NCBI GenBank assembly: GCA_964546145.1
Contig: CAZJIU010000002.1
Span: forward strand, 1-64,000
Reading direction: 5' to 3'
DNA: 64,000 nucleotides
Origin: CAZAKO01 sp964546145
GTDB lineage: Bacteria; Fidelibacterota; UBA2242
Numbering within the stretch: position 1 is the stretch's first letter; every line of letters starts with the position of its first letter. Made by a program: the position numbers and the translations under genes. The notes below the pieces were generated by a model. That model made no database searches. It was given only the letters and a program-made list of their open reading frames with translations, and had not been told where the DNA came from. Positions 27,440 to 35,864 of the stretch are shown in pieces.

Positions 27440-28084
27440 TTAATCCTGTTGATTATTATCCATAAATTCCTGCATGACTGACCAACGGTGAGCCTCAAAT
27501 ATCCGCTCAACCCGAAGCGCGAGACAGTCGTCAAAACGGAGTCGCTTGTCGGCTGAAAAAAGAATCACTCCGGGATCGGGAATGACATCACTGGTCATTA
27601 TCAGCTGGACATTGTTGCCACTCCCCTGATTGATTTCAGTCTCCAGGGATTTTAATATTTTGGGCGTAAGCAAAACTTGCTCTCGGTCTCCACCAGAGAT
27701 GAGAACCTTCTCGACATTCAAAGCTCTGACTCCCTCGAAAACCATCAGTTTCAGCAGGCTCATATATTCTGGCGTCTGACGTAGTTTCAGCAATCTTTCC
27801 TTAACCTGTTTAAGAATTTCGCCAATAATTATCGTCATTGCTTGTAACGACAGTCTTTTCACCTCAAGAGCTGCAACCGCTATAACGCGCTTTTGGACAA
27901 ATTCGGCCTGAGTCTTAGCTCGCGCAATGAGTTCAGCTTGAATCTGTTCAGCTTCCTTTTTGGCCCGTCGCAGGATCAGCTCTTTTTCGCGCTCGGCAGC
28001 TTTCTGAACAGCCTCGATTTCCTTTTCAGATTGCTGGCTGATTCCATCAATGATTGTATCGAGAGATGTCGGTCTATCTGGCAT
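27440..28084 (-). CDS. atpE: V/A-type ATPase subunit E (peripheral stalk)
   Basis: A 214-residue stalk protein: a long charged N-terminal helix (about 15-80: EAVQKAAEREKELILRRAKK) and a globular C-terminal domain that would bind the head (VIPDPGVILFSADKRLRFDD). It pairs with the subunit G/H gene at the start of the operon. It lies between subunits F and A with 6 and 0 bases of spacing. Confidence 0.9.
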   Translation of the reverse strand: MPDRPTSLDTIIDGISQQSEKEIEAVQKAAEREKELILRRAKKEAEQIQAELIARAKTQAEFVQKRVIAVAALEVKRLSLQAMTIIIGEILKQVKERLLKLRQTPEYMSLLKLMVFEGVRALNVEKVLISGGDREQVLLTPKILKSLETEINQGSGNNVQLIMTSDVIPDPGVILFSADKRLRFDDCLALRVERIFEAHRWSVMQEFMDNNQQD

Positions 28085-28090
28085 AATTCC

Positions 28091-28399
28091 TCATTCGATC
28101 CTAACCCCTACTGCAGCTTGAACGACATCTTTGATTGAAATCCGTTCTCCGACTGTGCCAAGTCGATCGGGAATTTCAACAATCAGCGGGTAGGCTTGAT
28201 GAAAAAAATATTTTCTGACCTCAGGTCTAATCCAGTTTGCCGCCCTTTCCGACAGCAGGATAATGCCAATATCACTATGGGTCATCGCCGCATCTAACGC
28301 CCGGTGTGTTTCCTGAGCTTCACGCACGACAACTCCTTCCACGCCGACCAAGCCGAAGCCCAGTACCATATCTTCATCGCCAATCACAAAAAATTTCAA
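28091..28399 (-). CDS. atpF: V/A-type ATPase subunit F (central stalk)
   Basis: A 102-residue alpha/beta protein of the rotor stalk, with KFFVIGDEDMVLGFGLVGVEG at the start and IGIILLSERAANWI and YPLIVEIPDR later, as expected. It begins with TTG, three bases after a perfect GGAGGT ribosome-binding site. It lies between the proteolipid and subunit E genes. Confidence 0.92.
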   Translation of the reverse strand: MKFFVIGDEDMVLGFGLVGVEGVVVREAQETHRALDAAMTHSDIGIILLSERAANWIRPEVRKYFFHQAYPLIVEIPDRLGTVGERISIKDVVQAAVGVRIE

Positions 28400-28414
28400 A
28401 AGACCTCCGGAAGA

Positions 28415-28822
28415 TCAAAGCTTGCCGAGAATCATTATGGCAATGATCAGACCGTAGATGGCAATTCCTTCAGCCAAACCAACAAAAATTAGAGCACTTC
28501 CCACCATTTCGGGCTTCTCGCCAATTGTGCCCATTGCGGCTGTACCAATATTACCGACCGCAATAGCTGCGCCAATAGAACCTAATCCGACAGCTACCGC
28601 AGCTGCGATAAAACCAAATTTTGCTTTCGCCGCAGCAGCTGCCTCGGATTGGATAGTTACCGCACTCGATGCCGGAGCTGTACCCTCTTTAACAGCAGGA
28701 GTTGTTTCTGCCGACGTCTGAGCTACGGCATTCAACACTAAAAACGATGCCCCAACAACAACTAACATACCAATCGTAATTGCAATTGCCAGGAGCTTCT
28801 TGATAAAATTAGGACTTGACAT
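28415..28822 (-). CDS. atpK: V/A-type ATPase proteolipid subunit K (c ring), single hairpin with signal sequence
   Basis: Membrane ring subunit. After a signal-peptide-like N-terminus (about 10-32) and a Thr/Ala-rich linker, the mature part is one two-helix hairpin: AAAVAVGLGSIGAAIAVG and ALIFVGLAEGIAIYGL, the Glu in the second helix being the ion carrier. This single-hairpin-plus-signal design matches Thermus-type proteolipids, not the duplicated eukaryotic form. No Gln is seen in the first helix, so a proton-type site is more likely than sodium (inference). The ATG at 28822 has GGAGGA about nine bases upstream; a TTG at 28831 lies too close to it. Confidence 0.92.
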   Translation of the reverse strand: MSSPNFIKKLLAIAITIGMLVVVGASFLVLNAVAQTSAETTPAVKEGTAPASSAVTIQSEAAAAAKAKFGFIAAAVAVGLGSIGAAIAVGNIGTAAMGTIGEKPEMVGSALIFVGLAEGIAIYGLIIAIMILGKL

Positions 28823-28870
28823 ATTTCGCAATCCTCCGCAATATTAATTTCAACTTATTCTATCCAAATA

Positions 28871-30835
28871 TCATTCAATAGTAAGGTTCTCGCTGACCGG
28901 TTTATAAATTGAACGGCTGGGTCGAAAAAAACGGCTAAAAAATTCATAAAATTCCAATCGAATGGCTTGAATTGTAACGATCAATCCCTCCAGTACAATT
29001 ATCAGCAGATTACCAAATATTAACACAAGTACCGATGCCAGACCAGCCAACTTGCCACTTAGCATATCCGATAGAGCAAAGATCGCCATAAAAAGACCGG
29101 CATGTGCTAGTCCAAAAGCGGCAATACGGATAAAAGAGACGGTATTCGCTAAAAATCCCAGCACAATTTCGAGTATCTCGACCAGCGCTTGCATCAGGCT
29201 ATTCGCAATTTCGCTTCCGCGCAGACGATAATTCTTTTTAATCAAATGAATAATAGGTTCGTGGAAAAAAAGGAGTAGGGCACAAGCAACGGCAATATAT
29301 ATCACAAGCAAGCCGACCCCTTCACCGGTTTTTGAAAGCATCAATTTGCTCACCAGAATAATCCCACACCAGTACAGAATGCCGCTGATCAAACCGGCTT
29401 TATCAAACAGTGAGCTGATCAAATTGCCGCTCCGAATCCCGTTGATCAGATTGATCACAATCGACAGCGATATCAAACCGATACCATAATAGATGACCAC
29501 CTTGAATAATAACTCAATTGATTGCATCGGCTTGACCCACAGGGTTGGCAGCCAGTCTTCGACGCCAAAGACACTGCCAAATAGAAATCCGAAAACGATA
29601 CTGGCACAACCGGCATATAGCGCCATCCAACCACCCTTACGTAGAGTATCCCTCTTGGTTTTCAAAGCCAGCCAGAGACCGGCTAAAGCCAGAACGAGTC
29701 CATGACCGACATCACCAAACATAAGACCAAACATCAACAGGAAACTGACTCCCAGAATCGGTGTTGGATCAATTGTCTGATAGCGTGGTAAGCCATATCC
29801 GGCAGTTAGCATCTCAAAAGGCTTGAAAAAAGCCGGATTGCGCAATTTTACCGGTACTTCTATCTGCCCTTCCCTAACTGATTCCACTGCCTCTGCCGGG
29901 GTAATGTTTATAACCGCCCGATCCTGGGTTACCTCTTCCAATTCCTTGACAAATGCCGGGCGCCGGCTTTCGGGCAACCAGCCGCTAAAAAGGCAGGTCT
30001 GTTCAGTCCGCCGGAAGAAGTGCAACATCCGGCCAAATAGCTGCTCATGCCGGACACGCAGAAATGCAGCAGTCAGAAATTCCTGATATTGATTAATAAT
30101 AGACTGTAGTTTCTCATCGGCCTTACGCAGTTTATCGGCCGTCTGGGTTAAATTACGTTCTAAAATCTCAAGTGATTCGGCAGCCAGGGTGGCCGATTCT
30201 TTTTCCGTTCTTGACGCTCGAAAACCAGCCGCTTCCAAAGCACTATGGAGCGCATCTACGTCCCGCTTCAAAACAATCGCCACAATTGATAACATTCCCT
30301 CAACGTTCCCGATTGGCAAAGTAACGTGCAGGATCGAATCAAGCCGTTCCTCAAGGATCGCCAGATTCGTTTCAGGTATTTGACCAGTCTCTATTGCCAG
30401 GTATGAATAACTGCCGGTGACCTGGATACCCCGACCAATTCCCGGGAAGCGCTCATAGCGCCCCTTGAGTTCGTTCAGTCTCTGTAATTCTCTGGTATAG
30501 ATTTCGCGCTGCTGAATGGCGGATTCAATCTCCGGACTGATCGCTTCCAACTGCCGGTCAACTTCAGCCCAATCGAGAGTGAGAGGTTGTACCCCTTGCA
30601 GCCGATCGGTCAATTTTAGCGACCTTATCAGGTTTTCAACTTTCTCCCGCCGGCTGCGAAACTGTGGCGTTTCCTCCTCGGTATAGGAGCGTGCCAAATC
30701 TTTAAGCCAAGGATTAATCTGACCAGCATCGGCAATCTGCAGGTCACCCTGCCGGATAACCGTTTCGGCTACACAGTCGGTATCCTTTTCAAGAAAGATA
30801 GCATTGATAAGTAACATTTTCTCGGGGAAAAACAT
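28871..30835 (-). CDS. atpI: V/A-type ATPase subunit I (membrane stator)
   Basis: A 654-residue stator with a cytoplasmic N-terminal half (helical arms and small alpha/beta lobes, about 1-330) and a C-terminal half with seven or eight membrane helices (from about 355). Typical blocks are ILGVSFLLMFGLMFGDVGHGLVL, IPVKLRNP-like VPVKLRNPAFFKPFEML and SFIRIAAFGLAHAG, which includes the half-channel Arg. Translocates ions at the interface with the c ring. Confidence 0.96.
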   Translation of the reverse strand: MFFPEKMLLINAIFLEKDTDCVAETVIRQGDLQIADAGQINPWLKDLARSYTEEETPQFRSRREKVENLIRSLKLTDRLQGVQPLTLDWAEVDRQLEAISPEIESAIQQREIYTRELQRLNELKGRYERFPGIGRGIQVTGSYSYLAIETGQIPETNLAILEERLDSILHVTLPIGNVEGMLSIVAIVLKRDVDALHSALEAAGFRASRTEKESATLAAESLEILERNLTQTADKLRKADEKLQSIINQYQEFLTAAFLRVRHEQLFGRMLHFFRRTEQTCLFSGWLPESRRPAFVKELEEVTQDRAVINITPAEAVESVREGQIEVPVKLRNPAFFKPFEMLTAGYGLPRYQTIDPTPILGVSFLLMFGLMFGDVGHGLVLALAGLWLALKTKRDTLRKGGWMALYAGCASIVFGFLFGSVFGVEDWLPTLWVKPMQSIELLFKVVIYYGIGLISLSIVINLINGIRSGNLISSLFDKAGLISGILYWCGIILVSKLMLSKTGEGVGLLVIYIAVACALLLFFHEPIIHLIKKNYRLRGSEIANSLMQALVEILEIVLGFLANTVSFIRIAAFGLAHAGLFMAIFALSDMLSGKLAGLASVLVLIFGNLLIIVLEGLIVTIQAIRLEFYEFFSRFFRPSRSIYKPVSENLTIE

Positions 30836-30843
30836 CGCTATCC

Positions 30844-31872
30844 TCAGTAAACTAAATTGGCCAATATCTTCGGCGGTGGCAGTTGATAATGCTTGGCATT
30901 GATCAGCGACCGAATATTGCGCGTCTCAATTCTGAGCAGGTAATAGTATCCGACAGTTGAGCCGATCGAGAGGGGATATTCCAGAAACAGGCGGTTGGCT
31001 TCATAATACAGTGCCTGATTAAGAAACTGTTCCAGCTTTTCCAGTGCCCCGGTCTGGGTCGTGTCAGATGATTCGGTTGTAATCCCCGGCAAGAGGCGAT
31101 CAAGACCTTCATCAAGTGAACCAGTCATGATCATTTTGCGCAATGTTGCCTGCGGTAAACGGTAACCATTTGGGATCAGACTAACTTCCATCGCCGCAAT
31201 CTGTGCTTGGTAATATTTGCGAATCCGGGCAACCCAATCAAGATTTTGCAGATCAATCTCGATTCCAATCATGCGACGAACAATATGCTGGTCAGTTTTA
31301 CTCAAGCGGGCCGTAATATTCCAGATTTCGCGATAGATACTTTTATCAATTCCCACCTCGACTTCAAAAAGACTCTTATGCCGCTCATACGCAGCTGCCA
31401 AACTCAAAAATGATTCATAGAAAAAGGCGTCGGACAGGTAACCGGCAAACTTCATCAGGGTCCTTGCCACTAGCATTTCCTGAACCGGCAAAATAAGCAA
31501 TCCAGGACTCTCAATAATACCAACGACGTTTTTGTCCCGCTTCTGCCAGGCCCGCATTATTGTTTTAACATTTTGGGCATCAATACGAGAAAGTAGTGCC
31601 GCTAAGATATTCCGCGCCTGACCCTTACTCGCATTCATTATCCCTAATACCTGGCGAACCTCTTCCTGAAGCAGGAGACATTCGAGTGATTCAATCGAGC
31701 GTTCGGGAGCCTTTTTAAAAAGCGTCCCTGGCTTCAATCGAGCTAACTGATTAAGAGCATCCGAGAGACTGGCAGCTGACGCAAGTGCCTTATAGGCACT
31801 ACCAGATAAAAGCGAACTGCGTTTGGCGCGAACCATAGCATTGACATAACCGTATGTGCTGACCGAACTCAT
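30844..31872 (-). CDS. atpC: V/A-type ATPase subunit C (d-type, rotor-ring cap)
   Basis: All-helical funnel that couples the central shaft to the c ring. The N-terminus SSVSTYGYVNAMVRAKRSSLL is typical. ATG at 31872 is chosen because it gives this normal start and overlaps the upstream stop as ATGA (GGGGGA lies 13 bases before it). An ATG at 31908 would add 12 residues without a ribosome-binding site. Length from 31872 is 342 residues, usual for the family. Confidence 0.92.
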   Translation of the reverse strand: MSSVSTYGYVNAMVRAKRSSLLSGSAYKALASAASLSDALNQLARLKPGTLFKKAPERSIESLECLLLQEEVRQVLGIMNASKGQARNILAALLSRIDAQNVKTIMRAWQKRDKNVVGIIESPGLLILPVQEMLVARTLMKFAGYLSDAFFYESFLSLAAAYERHKSLFEVEVGIDKSIYREIWNITARLSKTDQHIVRRMIGIEIDLQNLDWVARIRKYYQAQIAAMEVSLIPNGYRLPQATLRKMIMTGSLDEGLDRLLPGITTESSDTTQTGALEKLEQFLNQALYYEANRLFLEYPLSIGSTVGYYYLLRIETRNIRSLINAKHYQLPPPKILANLVY

Positions 31873-32246
31873 TGTGAGGTAAAATCCCCCTTGAGTACGA
31901 GCTGCCATAATTTTTCTGCTGCAGTCTTAATTTTTTCCCGATTACTTTCCAGAACCTGCGCCTGTTGTGCATGTGCCTTCTGAATCGCGGCTTCCTTTCC
32001 CTGCTCAGCCTGGGCCTTAGCCTTTAATACGAGCTCCTCGGCCTCGCGCTGAGCCGTCGCGCGCGTTTCTTCAATTAAATTTTGAGCCTCAGCTTGCGCG
32101 GCTGCAGTGTCCTGGCGTGCTTGGACCTGAGCAGCCTCAAGCGCCGCGCGAGCCCGTTTTTCTTCATCTATAATCTCTTGAAGATAATCTTTAACATCGG
32201 GCTCAGATTGCAATCTATCTGTCGTCTTTAAATCCTCCGGTTTCAA
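31869..32246 (-). CDS. V/A-type ATPase stalk subunit G/H
   Basis: A 125-residue, almost fully helical coiled-coil protein rich in Ala, Gln, Glu and Lys (EEKRARAALEAAQVQARQDT). It is the first gene of the V/A-ATPase operon, where the peripheral stalk partner of subunit E is usually encoded. Its stop overlaps the subunit C start. The family is assigned from position and composition, since coiled coils carry little signature. The 233-base region upstream is shared with phoH on the other strand and shows no clear promoter to my eye. Confidence 0.75.
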   Translation of the reverse strand: MKPEDLKTTDRLQSEPDVKDYLQEIIDEEKRARAALEAAQVQARQDTAAAQAEAQNLIEETRATAQREAEELVLKAKAQAEQGKEAAIQKAHAQQAQVLESNREKIKTAAEKLWQLVLKGDFTSQ

Positions 32247-32479
32247 TCTCTGTCTAAAAGACCGAAAAAAGCGACGTGTAATTTAGGTCTTCTGACAATT
32301 AATAATAAAGACAATTTTTACCTAAAATACCAGACTTAAAAGTCACAAAGTTGGTAAATAATCAAACCGATTTTGAAAAAATCATTGATTAAGCAACTTT
32401 TCCGGCCCTAAAAGATGAAGATTCACTTGTAATTGGATTGAAAATTTTTAAAACTATCTTTGTTTTTCAAAGAGGATAT

Positions 32480-33442
32480 ATGATTACCAAAGAGATTGAA
32501 ATCAAGGGAACCGATCCTTTACTAGTGCTAGGGGTCAATGATTCTCTGATTAGAATTATCGCCGAGCAGTTTCCCTTGAAAATTGTCGCCCGCGGTCATA
32601 AAATAATCCTATCCGGGGAAGCCAACATTATCGAACAAGTCAATCGGATTATTGGCGAGATGCTGGTAACCATCAATCGCAAAGGTACGCTTGACGAATC
32701 CGATTTGCATACTCTGATTCAGTTGGAATTAAGTGGACAGAAAAGGGATCTCGAAGTGACACCTGACACCGTCATTCTCTACAAGAAATCCGGTGTAATT
32801 AAACCACGCTCACCCAATCAGGAGCGCTATTATAAATCAACCATCCGTAACGACGTCGTATTTGGAATTGGGCCGGCAGGAACGGGAAAAACCTATCTGG
32901 CGGTCGCAATTGCGGTTGCCGCCCTGCGCAATCATGAGGTTAAACGGATCATTTTAACCCGCCCCGCTGTCGAAGCTGGAGAGAGCCTCGGATTCTTACC
33001 CGGTGACCTGACCGAAAAGATCGAGCCCTATCTAGCGCCGCTCTACGACGCCCTGCATGATATTCTCCCGGCCGATAAACTGAAAGTCTATACCGAACAG
33101 CACATTATCGAAATCCTTCCACTGGCTTATATGCGCGGACGAACCCTTAATAATGCTTATGTTATTCTCGACGAAGCCCAGAACACCACCAAGATGCAAA
33201 TGAAAATGTTTCTGACTCGTCTCGGGATTAATTCCAAGGCAATAATTACCGGCGACATTACCCAAATCGATATTCCCGATGAAAAGGGTTCAGGGCTGAT
33301 TGAAGCTCACGAAATCCTCCAGAATATAGACGGCATTGACTTTATCTATTTCGAGCCGGCCGACGTAGTCCGGCACCGATTAGTTAAAGAAATTATTAAT
33401 GCCTACAATGGAGAAAGTAACCGAAAATCGCCAGAAAAATGA
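32480..33442 (+). CDS. phoH: PhoH-like ATPase
   Basis: Cytoplasmic P-loop ATPase with a superfamily I helicase-like core, often linked to RNA metabolism with YbeY. The product (320 residues) has an N-terminal KH-like part (about 1-80), Walker A GPAGTGKTYLA, Walker B VILDEAQNTT and the C-terminal DVVRHRLVKEIINAY. The ATG at 32480 has AGAGGA upstream and gives the usual N-terminus; a TTG at 32438 would add 14 residues and lacks a site. Confidence 0.94.
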   Translation: MITKEIEIKGTDPLLVLGVNDSLIRIIAEQFPLKIVARGHKIILSGEANIIEQVNRIIGEMLVTINRKGTLDESDLHTLIQLELSGQKRDLEVTPDTVILYKKSGVIKPRSPNQERYYKSTIRNDVVFGIGPAGTGKTYLAVAIAVAALRNHEVKRIILTRPAVEAGESLGFLPGDLTEKIEPYLAPLYDALHDILPADKLKVYTEQHIIEILPLAYMRGRTLNNAYVILDEAQNTTKMQMKMFLTRLGINSKAIITGDITQIDIPDEKGSGLIEAHEILQNIDGIDFIYFEPADVVRHRLVKEIINAYNGESNRKSPEK

Positions 33443-33470
33443 ACCAATTTAATTAGGTGCATTTGGTACA

Positions 33471-35222
33471 ATGACGGATCGAAATTCACTGGGTTATTTA
33501 AGACCTAGTGTAACAAGATATTGGTTGCTGACAATTCAGTTTGTAGTTACTTTGGGCACTTATCAAATACTGGCAAATCAAGGTATCCATCCGCAGAAGG
33601 TCTGGATCTTCCTGGATGAATCGCAGCTGTCTCCTGCTGAAATGAAGCCTTTTCAACTTTCCGCACGAGCACGAGAGCGTTCACTAACCAAAGGCTGCAA
33701 CGCTCACGACAATCTTTCCGCCTCCCAACCAGGACAAGCTATTGAATCCATCATTGCTCAAAATACTGAGAAAATTCATTTCTATTCACGCGCTTTAAGA
33801 GCATACTCAGCCGAGGCAACTCCAGCCCAGATAAAGCAGCTGGAATTTCTGCCAATTGTACTCAAGGTACAACCAGTAAAAACATACCATAGTACCATAG
33901 ATCCAAACGAACCAGCCGGAGCGCTGCGGTTGCCCAAAGAATCCTCTCCGCAAACTCAATACGGAGCAACCTATACCCAGCTGGCTATACTTAACGTACC
34001 GACGGCTCATGATTCTGGCTTTAGCGGTCACGGCGTGCGGATCGCCATGATTGATGCCGGCTTTCAGAAAAACCACGAGGTCTTCCAGAAAATAATTAGT
34101 GAAAATCGCTTGATTGCCGAGCAGGATTTTATCTTTGATGACAACAATGTCTCCGACGAAGTTAAAGAGGATACTACTAAGAATGGCCCCCAGGGAGATC
34201 ATGGAACCTCGGTATGGAGTGTGATTGGTGGATACCAACCCGGTATCTTAATTGGTGTTGCCTGGGGTGCTGAATACCTGCTTGCCAAATCCGAGCGAAT
34301 TGGCTCGGAAAGCATTATCGAAGAGGACCAATTCGTGGAAGCGGTCGAGTGGGCTGAAGCAATGGGTGCCGATATAATCAGTGCCTCAGTAGCCTATCGG
34401 GACTTCGATAATCCTGCCGACGATTATCAGTATAGCGACTTGGACGGGCAAACCACTAATTCTGCCAAAGCCATAAACTGGGCTTTCGAACGCGGAATTG
34501 TAGCCGTAATCAGCGCCGGTAATGAAGCCAATCATTATGATGACGTTGGCGGTCTATTGACACCAGCCGATGCCTGGGGCGCCCTAGCGGCCGGAGCGGT
34601 TGATACCAATAAAAATATTGCCTCCTTCAGTTCCTACGGACCCACTGCCGATGGTCGCATCAAACCGGACCTGTGTGCTCCGGGTGTCAGGGACTACACC
34701 GCAACGTGTTCGTCCACTAACAGCTATGCCTACCGTAGCGGGACCTCGTTTTCAGCTCCCCTGATTGCCGGGTGTGCTGCTTTACTTGTAGAAAAATTTC
34801 CTAATGCCCCACCAATTTTCATTGCCAACCGACTTAAACAATATGCGTCCTATGCTGATAATCCCGACCAACGTTATGGCTGGGGTATTCCAGACGTGGC
34901 GCTCTCAATTTTTACTCCGATTGCGACAGCTAGTCAGGACCAAATTACTGTCTTTCCTAATCCCTCAAACGAGGAAACGTTTTTCTTCTTCCACTGGAAT
35001 CATATAGTTCCGCCGACCGGAAATACCGAGTTGTCAGTATTCAATATCTTGGGGGAACGGGTCTGGCAACAGCGCCTGCAGCCCAAAACCGCCGGTACCG
35101 CAGAATTACTCTATTGGGACCATCGCAACAACTCTAACCGCAAGGTATCAACCGGCGCCTATTTTGTGACAGTTAAAGACGGCTCAAACTATCTAAAAGG
35201 GAAATTTTTGATAATCCACTAA
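33471..35222 (+). CDS. Secreted subtilisin-like serine protease (S8) with sorting domain
   Basis: The 583-residue product has an N-terminal hydrophobic segment (about 18-34), a probable prodomain (about 40-140), and an S8 catalytic domain with D195 (IAMIDAGF), H244 (GDHGTSV), oxyanion N351 (ISAGNE) and S426 (SGTSFSAP), so it should be active. The last 90 residues (ITVFPNPSNEE ... LSVFNILGERVW ... STGAYFVTV) form a type IX-like sorting domain, so export through the outer membrane or surface attachment is expected. It follows phoH by 28 bases and has no strong ribosome-binding site. Confidence 0.92.
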   Translation: MTDRNSLGYLRPSVTRYWLLTIQFVVTLGTYQILANQGIHPQKVWIFLDESQLSPAEMKPFQLSARARERSLTKGCNAHDNLSASQPGQAIESIIAQNTEKIHFYSRALRAYSAEATPAQIKQLEFLPIVLKVQPVKTYHSTIDPNEPAGALRLPKESSPQTQYGATYTQLAILNVPTAHDSGFSGHGVRIAMIDAGFQKNHEVFQKIISENRLIAEQDFIFDDNNVSDEVKEDTTKNGPQGDHGTSVWSVIGGYQPGILIGVAWGAEYLLAKSERIGSESIIEEDQFVEAVEWAEAMGADIISASVAYRDFDNPADDYQYSDLDGQTTNSAKAINWAFERGIVAVISAGNEANHYDDVGGLLTPADAWGALAAGAVDTNKNIASFSSYGPTADGRIKPDLCAPGVRDYTATCSSTNSYAYRSGTSFSAPLIAGCAALLVEKFPNAPPIFIANRLKQYASYADNPDQRYGWGIPDVALSIFTPIATASQDQITVFPNPSNEETFFFFHWNHIVPPTGNTELSVFNILGERVWQQRLQPKTAGTAELLYWDHRNNSNRKVSTGAYFVTVKDGSNYLKGKFLIIH

Positions 35223-35248
35223 AAATCAACCGGAGAGATTGGCTGCTT

Positions 35249-35277
35249 TTGACAACCTAATAAGTTATCCATAGTCT
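35249..35277 (+). promoter_or_regulatory. Candidate promoter of the sigma-factor operon
   Basis: TTGACA (35249-35254) is followed after 17 bases by TAGTCT (35272-35277), 20 bases before the ATG. The alternative reading TGACAACC ... GTCTA resembles an extracytoplasmic-function promoter and would fit autoregulation by the encoded sigma factor. This rests on sequence pattern only. Confidence 0.35.
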
Positions 35278-35296
35278 AAAACAAAGAGATTTATGT

Positions 35297-35851
35297 ATGG
35301 AACTCTTGGAAAAAGAACTAATCGAAAGAGTCAAAAATGGTGATGAAATGGCTTTCCGACAGATCATGAGCAAATATGGCGAACGCATCATGGGTTTAGC
35401 CTTCCATTTCACCAAAAATTATCAAGACGCTGAAGACTTGTATCAGGAAACTTTTATCAAAGTGTACAAAAACATTCAAACATTCCGGTTCGAAAGTGAG
35501 TTCTTCACCTGGGTTTATCGGATTCTGGCTAATCAGGCTTTTAATTATTACCGTAAATCCCGCAGAATGTCAATTGTTGATCCCGGAGAAGAGAATTATC
35601 TCTGGGAGACGATCCCAAGTGAAGATTCTGAGGCAGCTGATCAGGTAACCTTAAATACTTCGCTACGAGAGGAAATTGACCGGGCTCTGATGCGGCTCTC
35701 TTCCCAGCAACGGGTCGTATTCATCCTCAAACATTACGAGGGCAAGAAGATCAAGGACATCGCTACTATCCTCGATTGCACCGAGGGTACAATCAAACGT
35801 TACCTGTTCCGGGCTACCCGCAAACTCCAAACAATCTTGGCAAAAGCATAA
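35297..35851 (+). CDS. RNA polymerase ECF-type sigma factor
   Basis: A 184-residue group IV sigma factor. Region 2 is DAEDLYQETFIKVYKNIQTF and continues to the -10 recognising helix (FTWVYRILANQAFNYYRK); region 4 is LSSQQRVVFILKHYEGKKIKDIATILDCTEGTIKRYLFRA. It starts a tight operon with a zinc-finger anti-sigma factor 13 bases downstream, the usual pairing. Target promoters are unknown but probably include its own operon. Confidence 0.95.
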   Translation: MELLEKELIERVKNGDEMAFRQIMSKYGERIMGLAFHFTKNYQDAEDLYQETFIKVYKNIQTFRFESEFFTWVYRILANQAFNYYRKSRRMSIVDPGEENYLWETIPSEDSEAADQVTLNTSLREEIDRALMRLSSQQRVVFILKHYEGKKIKDIATILDCTEGTIKRYLFRATRKLQTILAKA

Positions 35852-35864
35852 AAAGGAGAAGTTT

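Noticed and set aside
27893..28721. Plus-strand open frames over subunits E and K
   Set aside because: They are antisense shadows of well-supported V-ATPase genes.
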